Shown here: positions 16,757 through 26,369 of the stretch, in pieces
Layout of the letters: every line of letters starts with the position of its first letter
Numbering within the stretch: the stretch's first letter is position 1
DNA from: Shewanella khirikhana
GTDB lineage: Bacteria > Pseudomonadota > Gammaproteobacteria > Enterobacterales > Shewanellaceae
Direction of reading: 5' to 3'
Length of the DNA stretch: 64,000 nucleotides
NCBI RefSeq assembly: GCF_003957745.1
Contig: NZ_CP020373.1
Location: 3,643,501-3,707,500, forward strand
Made by a program: the position numbers and the translations under genes
Notes under the pieces: model-generated
Databases searched by the model: none
Told to the model about the DNA's origin: nothing
What the model saw: the letters and a program-made list of their open reading frames with translations, nothing else

Positions 16757-18583
16757 TCAGGCGCGCCACTCGCCCGGCGGATTGTAGGGCGTGCCATTAA
16801 TCACCGCGCTATCACGCCCCAACTCTTTGGCAAGATACAAACTGGCATCGGCCTTACTCATGGCCTCCCGCACACTGTGGCAATCCTCCAGGGTCACGGC
16901 GCCAATACTCAGGGTGACATAGCCCAGATGCGAGCCCACATGGGGCAGCTGTAATCGGTGCACCGCCATCAGCAGCTTATCGCAAACCCTCTCCAGCTCC
17001 GCAGGCTCCATCAATGGCGCCCCCATGGCAAATTCTTCACCGCCGATACGCGCCAGCAGAGTGGCGTCGGGCGATTCCGCCTTAAGCAGCGCTGCCAGCT
17101 TTTTCAGCACATCGTCACCGGCCACATGGCCATAGGTGTCGTTGTAACGCTTAAAGTAATCCACATCCACCATCAGCAGCACGCCGCCGTCTTCAAGCTG
17201 AGCTTCGAGCCGATCGGTAAAGGGGCGACGATTGGTCAGGCCGGTCAGTGCATCAGTTACCGCCTCTTCGGCCAGCTGCACATTGACCCGCATCAGCTCT
17301 TGCTGCAGCTCCAACATCCGTTTTTCGCGCCGCTCCCGCACCCAAAGCTCGTTAAGCGCGGTGGCAAACTGAGTCAGCACTGCCGATTTTTCGGCAAACC
17401 ATTCCAGCGGCCCTTCGGTGCGTGCCACCGAGAGTATGCCCAGCAGCAGATCGCCGTCGGTAATGGCAAACCCCGCCACCGAGCTGATGCCGACCTGCTT
17501 CATATAGTTGTATTCCAGCGGGTCTGTCTCGCGGATTTGCTCAATATCCTCCACCACTATGGTGTTGCTGCTGTCGAATTTTTCCTTCAGCAGCGCGAGA
17601 TTGTCGATTATCACATCCTTGGCCGGCAGCGCATCGGCATGCTTGAACCAGAAGCTGCGATACTCCACCCGGCCATCGACAAAGGCCATTACGGCCACCC
17701 GCTCCACGTTCATCATGGCGCCAAGCTCGGCGGTGAAAAAGTCTACTTCGCGGCTCACTTCGGTGGGCGAGGCACTTAAAAAACGCAGGCTGACCTGCGC
17801 CAGCAGTTGATTGGCGCGGGCGAGCCAATTGAGCAAATCATCCTGACGCGCCACCGTGTGGCTGAGCGCCCGCCCCCGCCTGGCAAGCTTGCGCTGCTGA
17901 TGACGGATAAGCGCCAGATCCGAGCGGATCCGCTGATACATGCGCTCGAGTGCCAGCCCCACCTGGCCGATTTCATCGTCGCCGCGATCGAGCCTGAGCG
18001 AGCGGTCGATACGCTCGCCATCGGATAAACTGATGGCATCGGCGAACACCGAAAGCTGCTGCAATCGCAGCATAATCAAATGTTTGAGCAAATAGAGAAT
18101 GACAAAAATCATCACCAGGGTTTTAAGGCCATTGCCCAGCACGATAAAAATCATCTGCTGCCAGAGGGTGAGGTATATGTCATTGCGATCGAGCAACACC
18201 GACAGGGTGGCAATGTGCAGGCCGTCATAATACACCGGCAGCTGGATAAGCTTATGGCGCACCGCCTCCAGCTGGTCAGTGTGTTGCCCCAGCTGAATAT
18301 ACACGCCGTCGCGGCTTGCCAGTTCGACACCACTGACCGAAGGCACCCGGCCAATACTGGTCAGCATGTCTTTCAGCAGCGGGGTATCGGCATCCCAGAG
18401 AGCCTGGGCCATGGAAGGTAAGATGAGCTCGCTGTAGCCCTGGATTTCATTTTGGGCGTTGTCGACCGCATCCAGGTAGTTCCAGACAAGCTGCACCAAC
18501 ATTGTCAGCAGGGCAAACACCGAGCTGACGCCAACTATCATGAGGGTTACCTTGCCGCTGATGGAATTCACCCGGGGGTTCAA
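16757..18583 (-). CDS. Sensor diguanylate cyclase with periplasmic, HAMP, GAF and GGDEF regions
   Basis: 608 residues from a TTG start with AAGGTG upstream. Order: membrane helix (about 10-35), periplasmic sensor (about 36-135), second helix (about 140-168), HAMP-like linker, GAF-like domain (about 260-420), coiled linker, and GGDEF domain with the variant active site IGGEEFAMG (GGEEF is an active form). Cyclic di-GMP synthase controlled by an envelope signal. The gene just upstream on the same strand (48 bp gap) encodes a sugar-type periplasmic binding protein, a likely ligand partner in the manner of LuxP/LuxQ. Confidence 0.85.
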   Translation of the reverse strand: MNPRVNSISGKVTLMIVGVSSVFALLTMLVQLVWNYLDAVDNAQNEIQGYSELILPSMAQALWDADTPLLKDMLTSIGRVPSVSGVELASRDGVYIQLGQHTDQLEAVRHKLIQLPVYYDGLHIATLSVLLDRNDIYLTLWQQMIFIVLGNGLKTLVMIFVILYLLKHLIMLRLQQLSVFADAISLSDGERIDRSLRLDRGDDEIGQVGLALERMYQRIRSDLALIRHQQRKLARRGRALSHTVARQDDLLNWLARANQLLAQVSLRFLSASPTEVSREVDFFTAELGAMMNVERVAVMAFVDGRVEYRSFWFKHADALPAKDVIIDNLALLKEKFDSSNTIVVEDIEQIRETDPLEYNYMKQVGISSVAGFAITDGDLLLGILSVARTEGPLEWFAEKSAVLTQFATALNELWVRERREKRMLELQQELMRVNVQLAEEAVTDALTGLTNRRPFTDRLEAQLEDGGVLLMVDVDYFKRYNDTYGHVAGDDVLKKLAALLKAESPDATLLARIGGEEFAMGAPLMEPAELERVCDKLLMAVHRLQLPHVGSHLGYVTLSIGAVTLEDCHSVREAMSKADASLYLAKELGRDSAVINGTPYNPPGEWRA

Positions 18584-18630
18584 GATGTCACCTTTTCTTA
18601 TTCAATCAGGCAATTGCCTGAACTGCACTC

Positions 18631-19638
18631 TTAGTCCGGCGCGTCATTCCGGGTTAGTGCAATATCCAACAACAACTCCCAATCCCGCCGTTCGAGGGCG
18701 ATAAAAAATTCAGTGTCGGGCTCAAGCAACCTGAACAGGGAGTAATGAATTGTAGGGTAGCTGCCTGTGTCCATATGTTGTTTTACATTCGACAGCGCCA
18801 CACCACCGGCAAGAAAATGACCGCCCCCCAGCACATTGATGGCCCCTTCTCTTCTCAGGGCCAGCACCTCGGCTGAGGTGTTGATGGTGGCAATCCGTAT
18901 TTTTTTCCCCGGCGCCAACCGCTTCTCTTTCATGGCACGGATAACACCAAATGCCATATGGTCATTCGCCGTCCAAATGGCATCGAGCCCCGGATAGCGT
19001 TGCAACAGCACTTGCGCCTGTTGGTAGGCCTTGTTTTCCTGCCATTGGCCGTACACGGTTTGTTCGGTGCTGACTTCGGCCATCGACTGCAATGCGGCCA
19101 ATGCACCTTCGGTACGCTCCACCGATGCCGGTGTCGATTTATCGCCCGATACCAGCACAACTTGAATATCTTTGCCGCCGAGGCCCTGTACCAGCGCCCC
19201 GGCGGTTTCAAAGCCGATGGTACGGTTATCCGGCACTACCGGCGGCAGCAAATACTGATGCCAATGCGGGTCTTGCAGCAGGGTTTGGCGTTCGGCGGGG
19301 CTGATGTCATTCAGCACGAACTGGACATAAACAGGCTTATGATAAAAGGCATCCAACATTCTGAGGCCGGATTGCTTTTCGTTGACCAGAAAGACGTAGG
19401 GAGGCAGATCGGGCCGCTGGGCCACTTCGTTGGCCTGACGGATCATATCGAAATGATTGCGGTTGCTGTGGAGCGTTTCCACTTCCATGTCAAAGCGAAT
19501 GGCGGCGGCCACCAGCAAGCTGTCCACGTCGCCCCAAAAGCTTTCATCGCTGCTACCTGGATTCAGAAACAGCACGTCGGTTTTGGCTTGTGTCAGGGAC
19601 GAAAGCAACAGCATCCCCAAAAAGAACATCAGCCTCAT
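18631..19638 (-). CDS. Periplasmic binding protein, RbsB/LuxP-like
   Basis: 335 residues from the ATG giving MRLMFFLGMLLLSSLTQA (signal peptide), AGGG seven bases upstream. Type 1 periplasmic fold: DVLFLNPGSSDESFW at the N terminus, VVLVSGDKSTPASVERTEGAL, IWTANDHMAFGVIRAMKE, and RIATINTSAEVLALRREGAI, all in the places seen in ribose/AI-2 binding proteins. No ABC transporter is adjacent. Co-directional with the sensor cyclase 48 bp downstream, which suggests a signalling and not an uptake role (inference). Confidence 0.82.
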   Translation of the reverse strand: MRLMFFLGMLLLSSLTQAKTDVLFLNPGSSDESFWGDVDSLLVAAAIRFDMEVETLHSNRNHFDMIRQANEVAQRPDLPPYVFLVNEKQSGLRMLDAFYHKPVYVQFVLNDISPAERQTLLQDPHWHQYLLPPVVPDNRTIGFETAGALVQGLGGKDIQVVLVSGDKSTPASVERTEGALAALQSMAEVSTEQTVYGQWQENKAYQQAQVLLQRYPGLDAIWTANDHMAFGVIRAMKEKRLAPGKKIRIATINTSAEVLALRREGAINVLGGGHFLAGGVALSNVKQHMDTGSYPTIHYSLFRLLEPDTEFFIALERRDWELLLDIALTRNDAPD

Positions 19639-19856
19639 GAGCACACCCTAATTCCCCAAGAGCCAGGTATCCTTGCTGGTCGAGCGTCTTCCTTGCACAA
19701 AAAATCAGTTGATTTAACCATAAATCGCACATTTCGTAACACAATGCAATGTAGCATTTAGTACTCCCGTACAAACAAAGTGGTTTCATCTGTGCCAATT
19801 CGGTTGCAATTCAGCTGCTAAACTTACGCCATCAAAGGATAAAAAGGACTTGTCCA

Positions 19857-21383
19857 ATGGCCATTGCCTGCGTCGCCACCCGTGCGAGCCTGGGGGTGGA
19901 AGCCCCAGCCGTTACCGTCGAGGTTCATCTGGCCAACGGCCTGCCTGCGTTTAATCTGGTTGGCCTGCCCGAAGCCTCGGTCAAAGAAGCCCGCGAGCGG
20001 GTGCGCAGCGCCCTGGTCAATGCCGGATTTGAATTCCCGATGCGCCGCATCACGGTCAATCTGGCCCCAGCCGACTTACCCAAACAGGGTGGTCGTTACG
20101 ACCTGCCCATCGCCATCGGTATTCTGGCAGCCTCGGGGCAAATCCCGCTCACCAGCCTGAAAAACCGTGAATTTGTCGGTGAACTGGCGCTGTCGGGCGA
20201 AGTACGCTTCTGCTCCGGGCTGCTGCCTGTGATTGTGGCCGCCCGCCGGGACGGCCGCGAACTCATACTGCCGCTAGCCAACCGCGCCGATGCCGAATTG
20301 GTCGATTATCCCGCCATTCGTCTGTGCAGCCAGTTGGTCCATCTGGTGGCCTTCCTCCACGGTCAGCAGCCCTTGCCGGGGCTGGAGCAAGGCGCCGAGT
20401 GGCTCGAAGAAGCGCCCGGCGCCGTGACTTGCCTTAGCGATGTAATTGGCCAGTATCAGGCCAAGCAGGCGCTGGAAATAGCCGCTGCGGGCGCTCATAA
20501 CCTCCTGATGCTTGGCTTGCCTGGCTGCGGTAAAACCATGCTTGCCAGCCGGATCATGGGCTTACTGCCGCCGCTCGATTATGACGAAGCGCTTGAAGTG
20601 GCGGCGCTGCATTCGGTCGCCGGACTCAATATCAAGCCCAGTGAGTTTCATCGCCGCCCCTTTCGATCGCCGCACCACACCTGCTCGGCCATCTCCCTGG
20701 TTGGCGGTGGCAGCGTGCCCAAGCCAGGGGAGATTTCCCTCGCCCACCGGGGCGTGTTGTTTCTAGACGAGCTGCCCGAATTCCCACGCAAGGTGCTCGA
20801 CTGCCTGCGCGAGCCAATGGAAACCGGCGAAGTGGTGATCTCCCGCGCCGCCGCCAAACTCACCTTTGCCAGCCGTTTTCAGCTGATTGCCGCCATGAAC
20901 CCAAGCCCCTGCGGCAGCGCCGGCCCCGGCAGCCGCTCAAGTCCTGAGCAAATAAGTCGCTATCTGGCGCGGCTTTCAGGCCCCTTCCTGGACCGCTTCG
21001 ATTTGTCCATTGAAGTGCCGCCGCTGCCGCCGGGCACCCTCACCCAAAACGCCCCGGCCGCCGAAACCACTGACACCATCGCCCGCCGGGTGACTGCTGC
21101 CCGCGAACGCCAGTTGGCGCGGGCTGGCAAGCTCAACAGCGAACTCACGGGAAACGAGCTGAAACAGGCTGGATTTACTCAGCAGGATCTTGAATTTCTT
21201 GAGCAAAGCGTTAACCGGCTTGGGTTATCGGTGCGCAGCTTTCACCGCCTGCAACGGGTTGCCCGCACCATTGCCGACCTTGAAAACAGCCCCAATGTGG
21301 AGCGCAAACATCTGGCACAGGCGCTTGGGTATCGCGCCATGGACAGGCTGCTTGCCAGTCTGTCACAGCAGCTCGGGCGCTGA
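19857..21383 (+). CDS. comM: Mg-chelatase-like AAA+ ATPase ComM/YifB
   Basis: 508 residues. N-terminal Lon-substrate-like domain (SLGVEAPAVTVEVHLANGLPAFNLVGLPEASVKEARERVRSAL), then the AAA+ module with Walker A GLPGCGKTML and Walker B GVLFLDELPEF, and a C-terminal helical domain. In Vibrio and Haemophilus ComM is a hexameric branch-migration helicase that promotes integration of transforming DNA; E. coli YifB is the same family. It is a single gene with a terminator after it. Confidence 0.93.
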   Translation: MAIACVATRASLGVEAPAVTVEVHLANGLPAFNLVGLPEASVKEARERVRSALVNAGFEFPMRRITVNLAPADLPKQGGRYDLPIAIGILAASGQIPLTSLKNREFVGELALSGEVRFCSGLLPVIVAARRDGRELILPLANRADAELVDYPAIRLCSQLVHLVAFLHGQQPLPGLEQGAEWLEEAPGAVTCLSDVIGQYQAKQALEIAAAGAHNLLMLGLPGCGKTMLASRIMGLLPPLDYDEALEVAALHSVAGLNIKPSEFHRRPFRSPHHTCSAISLVGGGSVPKPGEISLAHRGVLFLDELPEFPRKVLDCLREPMETGEVVISRAAAKLTFASRFQLIAAMNPSPCGSAGPGSRSSPEQISRYLARLSGPFLDRFDLSIEVPPLPPGTLTQNAPAAETTDTIARRVTAARERQLARAGKLNSELTGNELKQAGFTQQDLEFLEQSVNRLGLSVRSFHRLQRVARTIADLENSPNVERKHLAQALGYRAMDRLLASLSQQLGR

Positions 21384-21434
21384 GGTCGCTTTTGGCAAAG
21401 TCGCTCATCTTGCCAGAGCCTTAGCTCTGCTCCC

Positions 21435-21456
21435 ATCACCCCTAAAGGTGATTTTT
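21435..21456 (+). terminator. Terminator after comM
   Basis: ATCACC-cctaaa-GGTGAT followed by TTTT. It separates comM from the lactose/galactose operon. Confidence 0.75.
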
Positions 21457-21558
21457 CGGGAATAGATTCTTTGGATTCGATGTATACAATATTTAATATC
21501 TTTGATACCTTGCGGCGAAATATTGCCCCACAGAAGGGCAAACCCGGAAGGATATCCC

Positions 21559-24500
21559 ATGCCCAACCCTTACAAACTCAAGGTCTTATTGCCCGCGCTG
21601 CTGATGCTCGCAGGACTGCCCGGCAGTGCCCAGACTGCCCACGGTGCAAGTTCACAACCAGAGCTGTCATTCACCGATCGCGAATGGCGCGACCACCAGG
21701 TATTCGCCATCAATAAGCTGCCGCCCCATGCCACGGCTTTTCCATTTGAAAACAGCGAAATGGCAATGAATGGCGACGAGCGTCAATCGGCCAACTATCT
21801 GGATCTCAATGGCCTGTGGCGTTTCCATTTCACCCGCTCCCCCAAGGGCAGACCGGCAGGGTTCACCCAGCCAGAATATGACGACAGCAGCTGGGACAAC
21901 ATCCCGGTACCGTCGAACTGGGAGGTGCTGGGCTACGATCACCCGATTTACCTCGATGAGCGTTATCCCTTCGATACCAGGTGGCCGGACGCCCCCACCG
22001 ACTACAACCCGGTGGGCTCTTACCGTAAACAGTTTGAGCTGCCCGAGGCCTGGCAGGGCAAGCGGGTGGTGCTGCACGTGGGCGCCGCCAAGTCGGCCAT
22101 GTATGTCTGGCTCAACGGCAAAGAAGTGGGTTATAGCCAGGGTGCCAAGACCCCGGCCGAGTTCGATATCACGCCTTTTGTCACTGAAGGCCGCAATCTG
22201 CTGGCGCTGCAAATACTGCGTTGGTCCGACGCCTCTTACCTCGAGAGTCAGGACATGCTGCGCATTTCCGGCATCGAAAGAGACGTCTTCCTCTACGCCA
22301 CCGAGCCGCAATTTATTGCCGATGTGGACGCCCGCCCCAGCCTCAATGCCGAGCTGAGCGAAGGCAGCTTAAGCCTCAAGGTGTCGCTGCAAAATGAAGC
22401 GCAGGGCAAAAACCTGCGCCTTGGCTATCGACTGCTGGATGGTGAGATGAACGAGGTGGCCAAAGGTGAGCGGTCACTCATGCTGCAGGGCAAGCAGGAG
22501 CTGAGTTTCAATGCAGGCATTAGCAAGCCAAAGCTATGGAGTGCCGAGCAGCCAAATCTCTATACCCTGCTGCTGAGCCTCAAGGATGAGCGCGGCCATA
22601 GCCTCGAGGTCAACCGCATCGAACTGGGCTTCCGGCGTATCGAAATCAACCAAAGCCAGCTTTTAGTTAACGGCAAGGCCATCCGCATCCGCGGCGTTGA
22701 CCGGCACGAAACCGACCCGCGCACGGGCCATGTGGTCAGCCGCGAGCGCATGCTGCAGGACATCCGCCTGATGAAGGAAAACAACATCAACGCGGTGCGA
22801 AGCTCCCACTACCCCAACGACCCCTACTGGCTCAAACTCACCGACAAATACGGCCTCTATGTTATCGATGAAGCCAATATCGAGAGCCACCCGCTGGCCA
22901 TCGATGAAAAGACCCAGATAGGCGACACTACGAGCTGGATCCCCGCGCACCTCGAGCGCACCCGCCGCATGTTTGAGCGCGATAAAAACCATCCGTCGGT
23001 GATTATCTGGAGCCTGGGTAACGAAGCAGGCACAGGCCGGGTATTCAAAGAAACCTACCGCTGGCTCAAGGAGCGCGACGGCAGCCGCCCGGTGCAGTAT
23101 GAACCGGCGGAGCTGGACGACTACACGGATATTTTCGCCCCCATGTACCCCTCCATCGAGCGGCTGGAAAAGTTTGCCAGTGCCAACCCCGACCGGCCGG
23201 GGATCATGATTGAGTACGCCCACGCCATGGGCAACTCGGTGGGCAACCTGCAGGATTATTGGGATGTTATCGACAAGTACCCGGCGCTGCAGGGCGGCTT
23301 TATCTGGGACTGGGTGGATCAATCACTGCAATACACCGCCGCCGATGGCCACAAATACTGGGCCTACGGTAAAGACTTCCATCCCGAACTGCCAAGCGAC
23401 GGCAACTTCCTCAACAATGGGCTGGTAAACCCCGACCGGGTGCCCCACCCTCACTTAAGCGAAGTGAAGAAGGTCTATCAGCCGGTGCGCTTCCATCGAG
23501 GCAAAGATGGTCAGTTTGAGGTGGAAAACCGTTACGACTTCAATGACCTGTCTCATTTGGGCTTTTTCTATCGCCTCAGCGCCAATGGCGAGACGGTGGC
23601 GAGCGGCGCTATTGCCACAAAAACCAACCCCGCAAAAGCCAATCCCAAAGCCGGGCAAAAGGCGCGCCTTACCCTGCCAGCGCTGCCCAAAATGGACGAT
23701 AGACGTGAGTACCTGCTGACTCTGGAGGCCAGAACCCTCGCCTCCGATGGGCTTATTCAGGCAAATCACCTGCTGGCCTGGGATCAGTTTGCACTCACAT
23801 CGAAGCGCCCCCTGCCAACCATGGCTGCGGCCTCATCCACTGGCAAGCTTAACGTGAGCGAGACGAGCGAGGCGATTATCATCACAAGCCCCATCGCCCG
23901 CTTCGAGTTTAATCCCAAGCGCGGCGAACTCACCGGCTGGCAGTATCGCGGCCGGGCGCTTATCGAGTCGGCCCCCGAGGCCAACTTCTACCGCGCCCCC
24001 ACCGACAACGACCTTGGCAACGGCATGCACGAGTGGGCCGCGCCCTGGCAGCAGGCCTGGCAGGGTTTTGGCCTCACTGGCTTTAAGCTGGCCGAAGAAA
24101 AAGGCACAGTCAGCATCCACAGCCGCTTCCACTCGGCGAGTCTTAATGCGGACTACGAGCAGCACTGGCAGCTCTATGCCGATGGCCGTCTGTCGCTGCA
24201 AAACCGCTTTATCCCAGCGGCCAATAGCGAGCAGCTGCCCAAGTTGCCCCGCTTTGGCATGCAGTGGCGCATGACCGATGGCTTCGACACCCTGGCCTGG
24301 TACGGCCGCGGCCCCGGCGAGAGCTATGCCGATCGCAAGTCCGGCGCTGCAATCGGCAGCTATGTCGGCCCTATTGCCGAGCAGTTCGAGCGCTACGCCC
24401 GGCCGCAGGAAACCGGCAACAAGACCGATGTGCGCTGGATGGCCATTTCCGGCAAGGCGCTTGGCGTGCTCGCGCTGCCCACCGACGGTGAGCTTTTGAG

Positions 24501-24831
24501 CGGCAGCGCCTGGCCATTCAAGGCCTCCGAGCTCGACTTCGTGGTGGCAGGCGATGGCAAATCGGCCTCGGGACTGGTGCCCTCCACCAGCCGCCACGGC
24601 GCCGATATTCGCCTCAGCCCCGGCGTCACCTGGAACATCGACCACAAACAGATGGGCGTAGGCGGCGATACGTCCTGGGGCCGCCATGTACACGGCCAAT
24701 ACAGCCTGCCGCCAAAGCCATATGAGTACGGCTTTATGCTGGTGCCCTTTGACCCCATACTCACCCGCCCCGCCGAGTTGTATCTGGGCGACACCTCGAA
24801 CGCATCCAATGCAGATAAGGTAAAACAATGA
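21559..24831 (+). CDS. lacZ: Exported beta-galactosidase, glycoside hydrolase family 2
   Basis: 1090 residues from ATG 21559 (GGAAGGA upstream). Begins with a signal peptide (LLPALLMLAGLPGSAQTAHG), so the enzyme should act in the periplasm or outside, unlike cytoplasmic E. coli LacZ. Order: jelly-roll sugar-binding domain (about 60-260), Ig-like domain, TIM barrel, Ig-like domain, C-terminal beta-gal small-chain domain. Acid/base glutamate in LGNEAGTG (about E489); nucleophile in IEYAHAMGNS (about E552). First gene of an operon with a Na+ symporter (4-bp overlap), galT and galK, which fixes the substrate as lactose or another beta-galactoside. Confidence 0.93.
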   Translation: MPNPYKLKVLLPALLMLAGLPGSAQTAHGASSQPELSFTDREWRDHQVFAINKLPPHATAFPFENSEMAMNGDERQSANYLDLNGLWRFHFTRSPKGRPAGFTQPEYDDSSWDNIPVPSNWEVLGYDHPIYLDERYPFDTRWPDAPTDYNPVGSYRKQFELPEAWQGKRVVLHVGAAKSAMYVWLNGKEVGYSQGAKTPAEFDITPFVTEGRNLLALQILRWSDASYLESQDMLRISGIERDVFLYATEPQFIADVDARPSLNAELSEGSLSLKVSLQNEAQGKNLRLGYRLLDGEMNEVAKGERSLMLQGKQELSFNAGISKPKLWSAEQPNLYTLLLSLKDERGHSLEVNRIELGFRRIEINQSQLLVNGKAIRIRGVDRHETDPRTGHVVSRERMLQDIRLMKENNINAVRSSHYPNDPYWLKLTDKYGLYVIDEANIESHPLAIDEKTQIGDTTSWIPAHLERTRRMFERDKNHPSVIIWSLGNEAGTGRVFKETYRWLKERDGSRPVQYEPAELDDYTDIFAPMYPSIERLEKFASANPDRPGIMIEYAHAMGNSVGNLQDYWDVIDKYPALQGGFIWDWVDQSLQYTAADGHKYWAYGKDFHPELPSDGNFLNNGLVNPDRVPHPHLSEVKKVYQPVRFHRGKDGQFEVENRYDFNDLSHLGFFYRLSANGETVASGAIATKTNPAKANPKAGQKARLTLPALPKMDDRREYLLTLEARTLASDGLIQANHLLAWDQFALTSKRPLPTMAAASSTGKLNVSETSEAIIITSPIARFEFNPKRGELTGWQYRGRALIESAPEANFYRAPTDNDLGNGMHEWAAPWQQAWQGFGLTGFKLAEEKGTVSIHSRFHSASLNADYEQHWQLYADGRLSLQNRFIPAANSEQLPKLPRFGMQWRMTDGFDTLAWYGRGPGESYADRKSGAAIGSYVGPIAEQFERYARPQETGNKTDVRWMAISGKALGVLALPTDGELLSGSAWPFKASELDFVVAGDGKSASGLVPSTSRHGADIRLSPGVTWNIDHKQMGVGGDTSWGRHVHGQYSLPPKPYEYGFMLVPFDPILTRPAELYLGDTSNASNADKVKQ

Positions 24832-26342
24832 ATATCAACCTGTTGCAACTTGGCATCTTTATCGGCCTCACGGCGCTGGTGGCGCTGTTCACCTACATTA
24901 AATGTCGCAATGTGCCGCGGGATCCGTCCGACAGCCGCGACTATTTCCTCGCCGGCGGCACCCTGAGCTGGGTCTTTGTGGCGGGCTCCATCATGCTCAC
25001 CAATATCAGCGCCGAGCAGATTGTCGGCATGAATGGCGCCCAAACCTTGCTGGTGGCCTGGTGGGAGATCGCCGCGGCGCTGGGGCTGCTTATTCTGGCG
25101 CACTGGCTTATTCCCATGTACTACCGCTACCGCTGCACGACCACCACAGAGCTTTTGGAGCACCGCTTTCGCGACCCCCACATCCGCGCCATGGTGAGCG
25201 TGCTCTTTATGTTCGGCTACATGTTTATCCTGCTGCCCGTGGTGCTCTACACCGGCGCCCTATTTATGCAGTCGATGTTCCATGTGAACTTTTTCGGCGA
25301 CACCCAAATGCTGAACGCGGCCGCGGAAGGCATGAGCTGCGTCGCTGCCGACGATAGCTTTGCCTGTATCCCGCAAAGCAGCCAGCGACTGACCACTTTG
25401 GTAATCGCGGCGCTGTTTGCAGTGGTGGGCTCGCTCTATGCCATTTTCGGTGGCCTGCGTGCCATCGCTATCTCAGACACCTTCAACGGCATTGGCCTGC
25501 TGGTAATGGGTACCCTGGTGTCTTTGCTGGCCATGGAAACCATCGGCTGGAACTTCGAGGGCATTCCCGCCGAACGCCTGACGCTGATTGGCAGCGACCA
25601 GTCGGACATCCCCTGGCACACCCTGTTTACCGGCATGATTTTTATCCAGATTTTTTACTGGGGTACCAATATGGTGATCACCCAGCGGGCATTGGCGGCT
25701 AAGAACGTGCGCGAAGCGCAAAAAGGCCTGTACGCCGCCGTAGCCATGAAGCTGCTGATTCCGCTGATTGTGGTGCTGCCGGGCATTGCCGCCTACAAGC
25801 TTTATGGCGATATCGGCGACAAGGCCTATGGAGTGATAGTGGCCGAGGTGCTGCCGCCCTGGCTCTCCGGTGCCTTTGCCGCCGTGATGGCAGGTGCAGT
25901 GCTCAGTACCTTTAACTCCTGCCTCAATTCCGCCTCGGCGCTCTACACCCTGGATGTGCACCAGAAGTATTTCAATGCCAAGGTATGCGTAAAGGCCATG
26001 GGCCAGCGGGTGGCACTGATTTTTGCGGTGGTATCCGTACTGCTGGTACCCATCTACCAGAATGCCGACAGCATTATCGCGCTGCTGCAAAAGCTTAACG
26101 GTCTCTACAGCATGCCGGTGATGGCGGCCTTTTTGGTGGCCATGCTGTTTGACAACGTCCGCGGTCTCGCGGTGCGCATCGGCCTGGTCAGCGGCGTTAT
26201 CACCTATGCCGTCTTTACCTTCGTCTGGAGCCCGCTGCACTACATCCACCTGATGTTTATCACCCTGGTGGTGGCGGTGGCCGTAACCCTTATTGTTAAC
26301 CGCTTACTGCCCGGCGATACCGCCCTGGCGGAAGCGGCCTGA
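24828..26342 (+). CDS. Sodium:galactose/glucose symporter (SSS family)
   Basis: 504 residues with about 13-14 hydrophobic helices. Starts in the ATGA overlap with the beta-galactosidase stop. SSS-family features: FLAGGTLSWVFVAGSIMLTNISAEQIVGMNG near the N terminus and GAVLSTFNSCLNSASALYTLDV in the C-terminal half (the Na+-site helix region). Related to SglT-type sugar symporters. It presumably carries galactose released by the exported beta-galactosidase into the cell for GalK. Confidence 0.9.
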   Translation: MNINLLQLGIFIGLTALVALFTYIKCRNVPRDPSDSRDYFLAGGTLSWVFVAGSIMLTNISAEQIVGMNGAQTLLVAWWEIAAALGLLILAHWLIPMYYRYRCTTTTELLEHRFRDPHIRAMVSVLFMFGYMFILLPVVLYTGALFMQSMFHVNFFGDTQMLNAAAEGMSCVAADDSFACIPQSSQRLTTLVIAALFAVVGSLYAIFGGLRAIAISDTFNGIGLLVMGTLVSLLAMETIGWNFEGIPAERLTLIGSDQSDIPWHTLFTGMIFIQIFYWGTNMVITQRALAAKNVREAQKGLYAAVAMKLLIPLIVVLPGIAAYKLYGDIGDKAYGVIVAEVLPPWLSGAFAAVMAGAVLSTFNSCLNSASALYTLDVHQKYFNAKVCVKAMGQRVALIFAVVSVLLVPIYQNADSIIALLQKLNGLYSMPVMAAFLVAMLFDNVRGLAVRIGLVSGVITYAVFTFVWSPLHYIHLMFITLVVAVAVTLIVNRLLPGDTALAEAA

Positions 26343-26369
26343 TTGGCAACATGGTTAATGGAGTCATCA

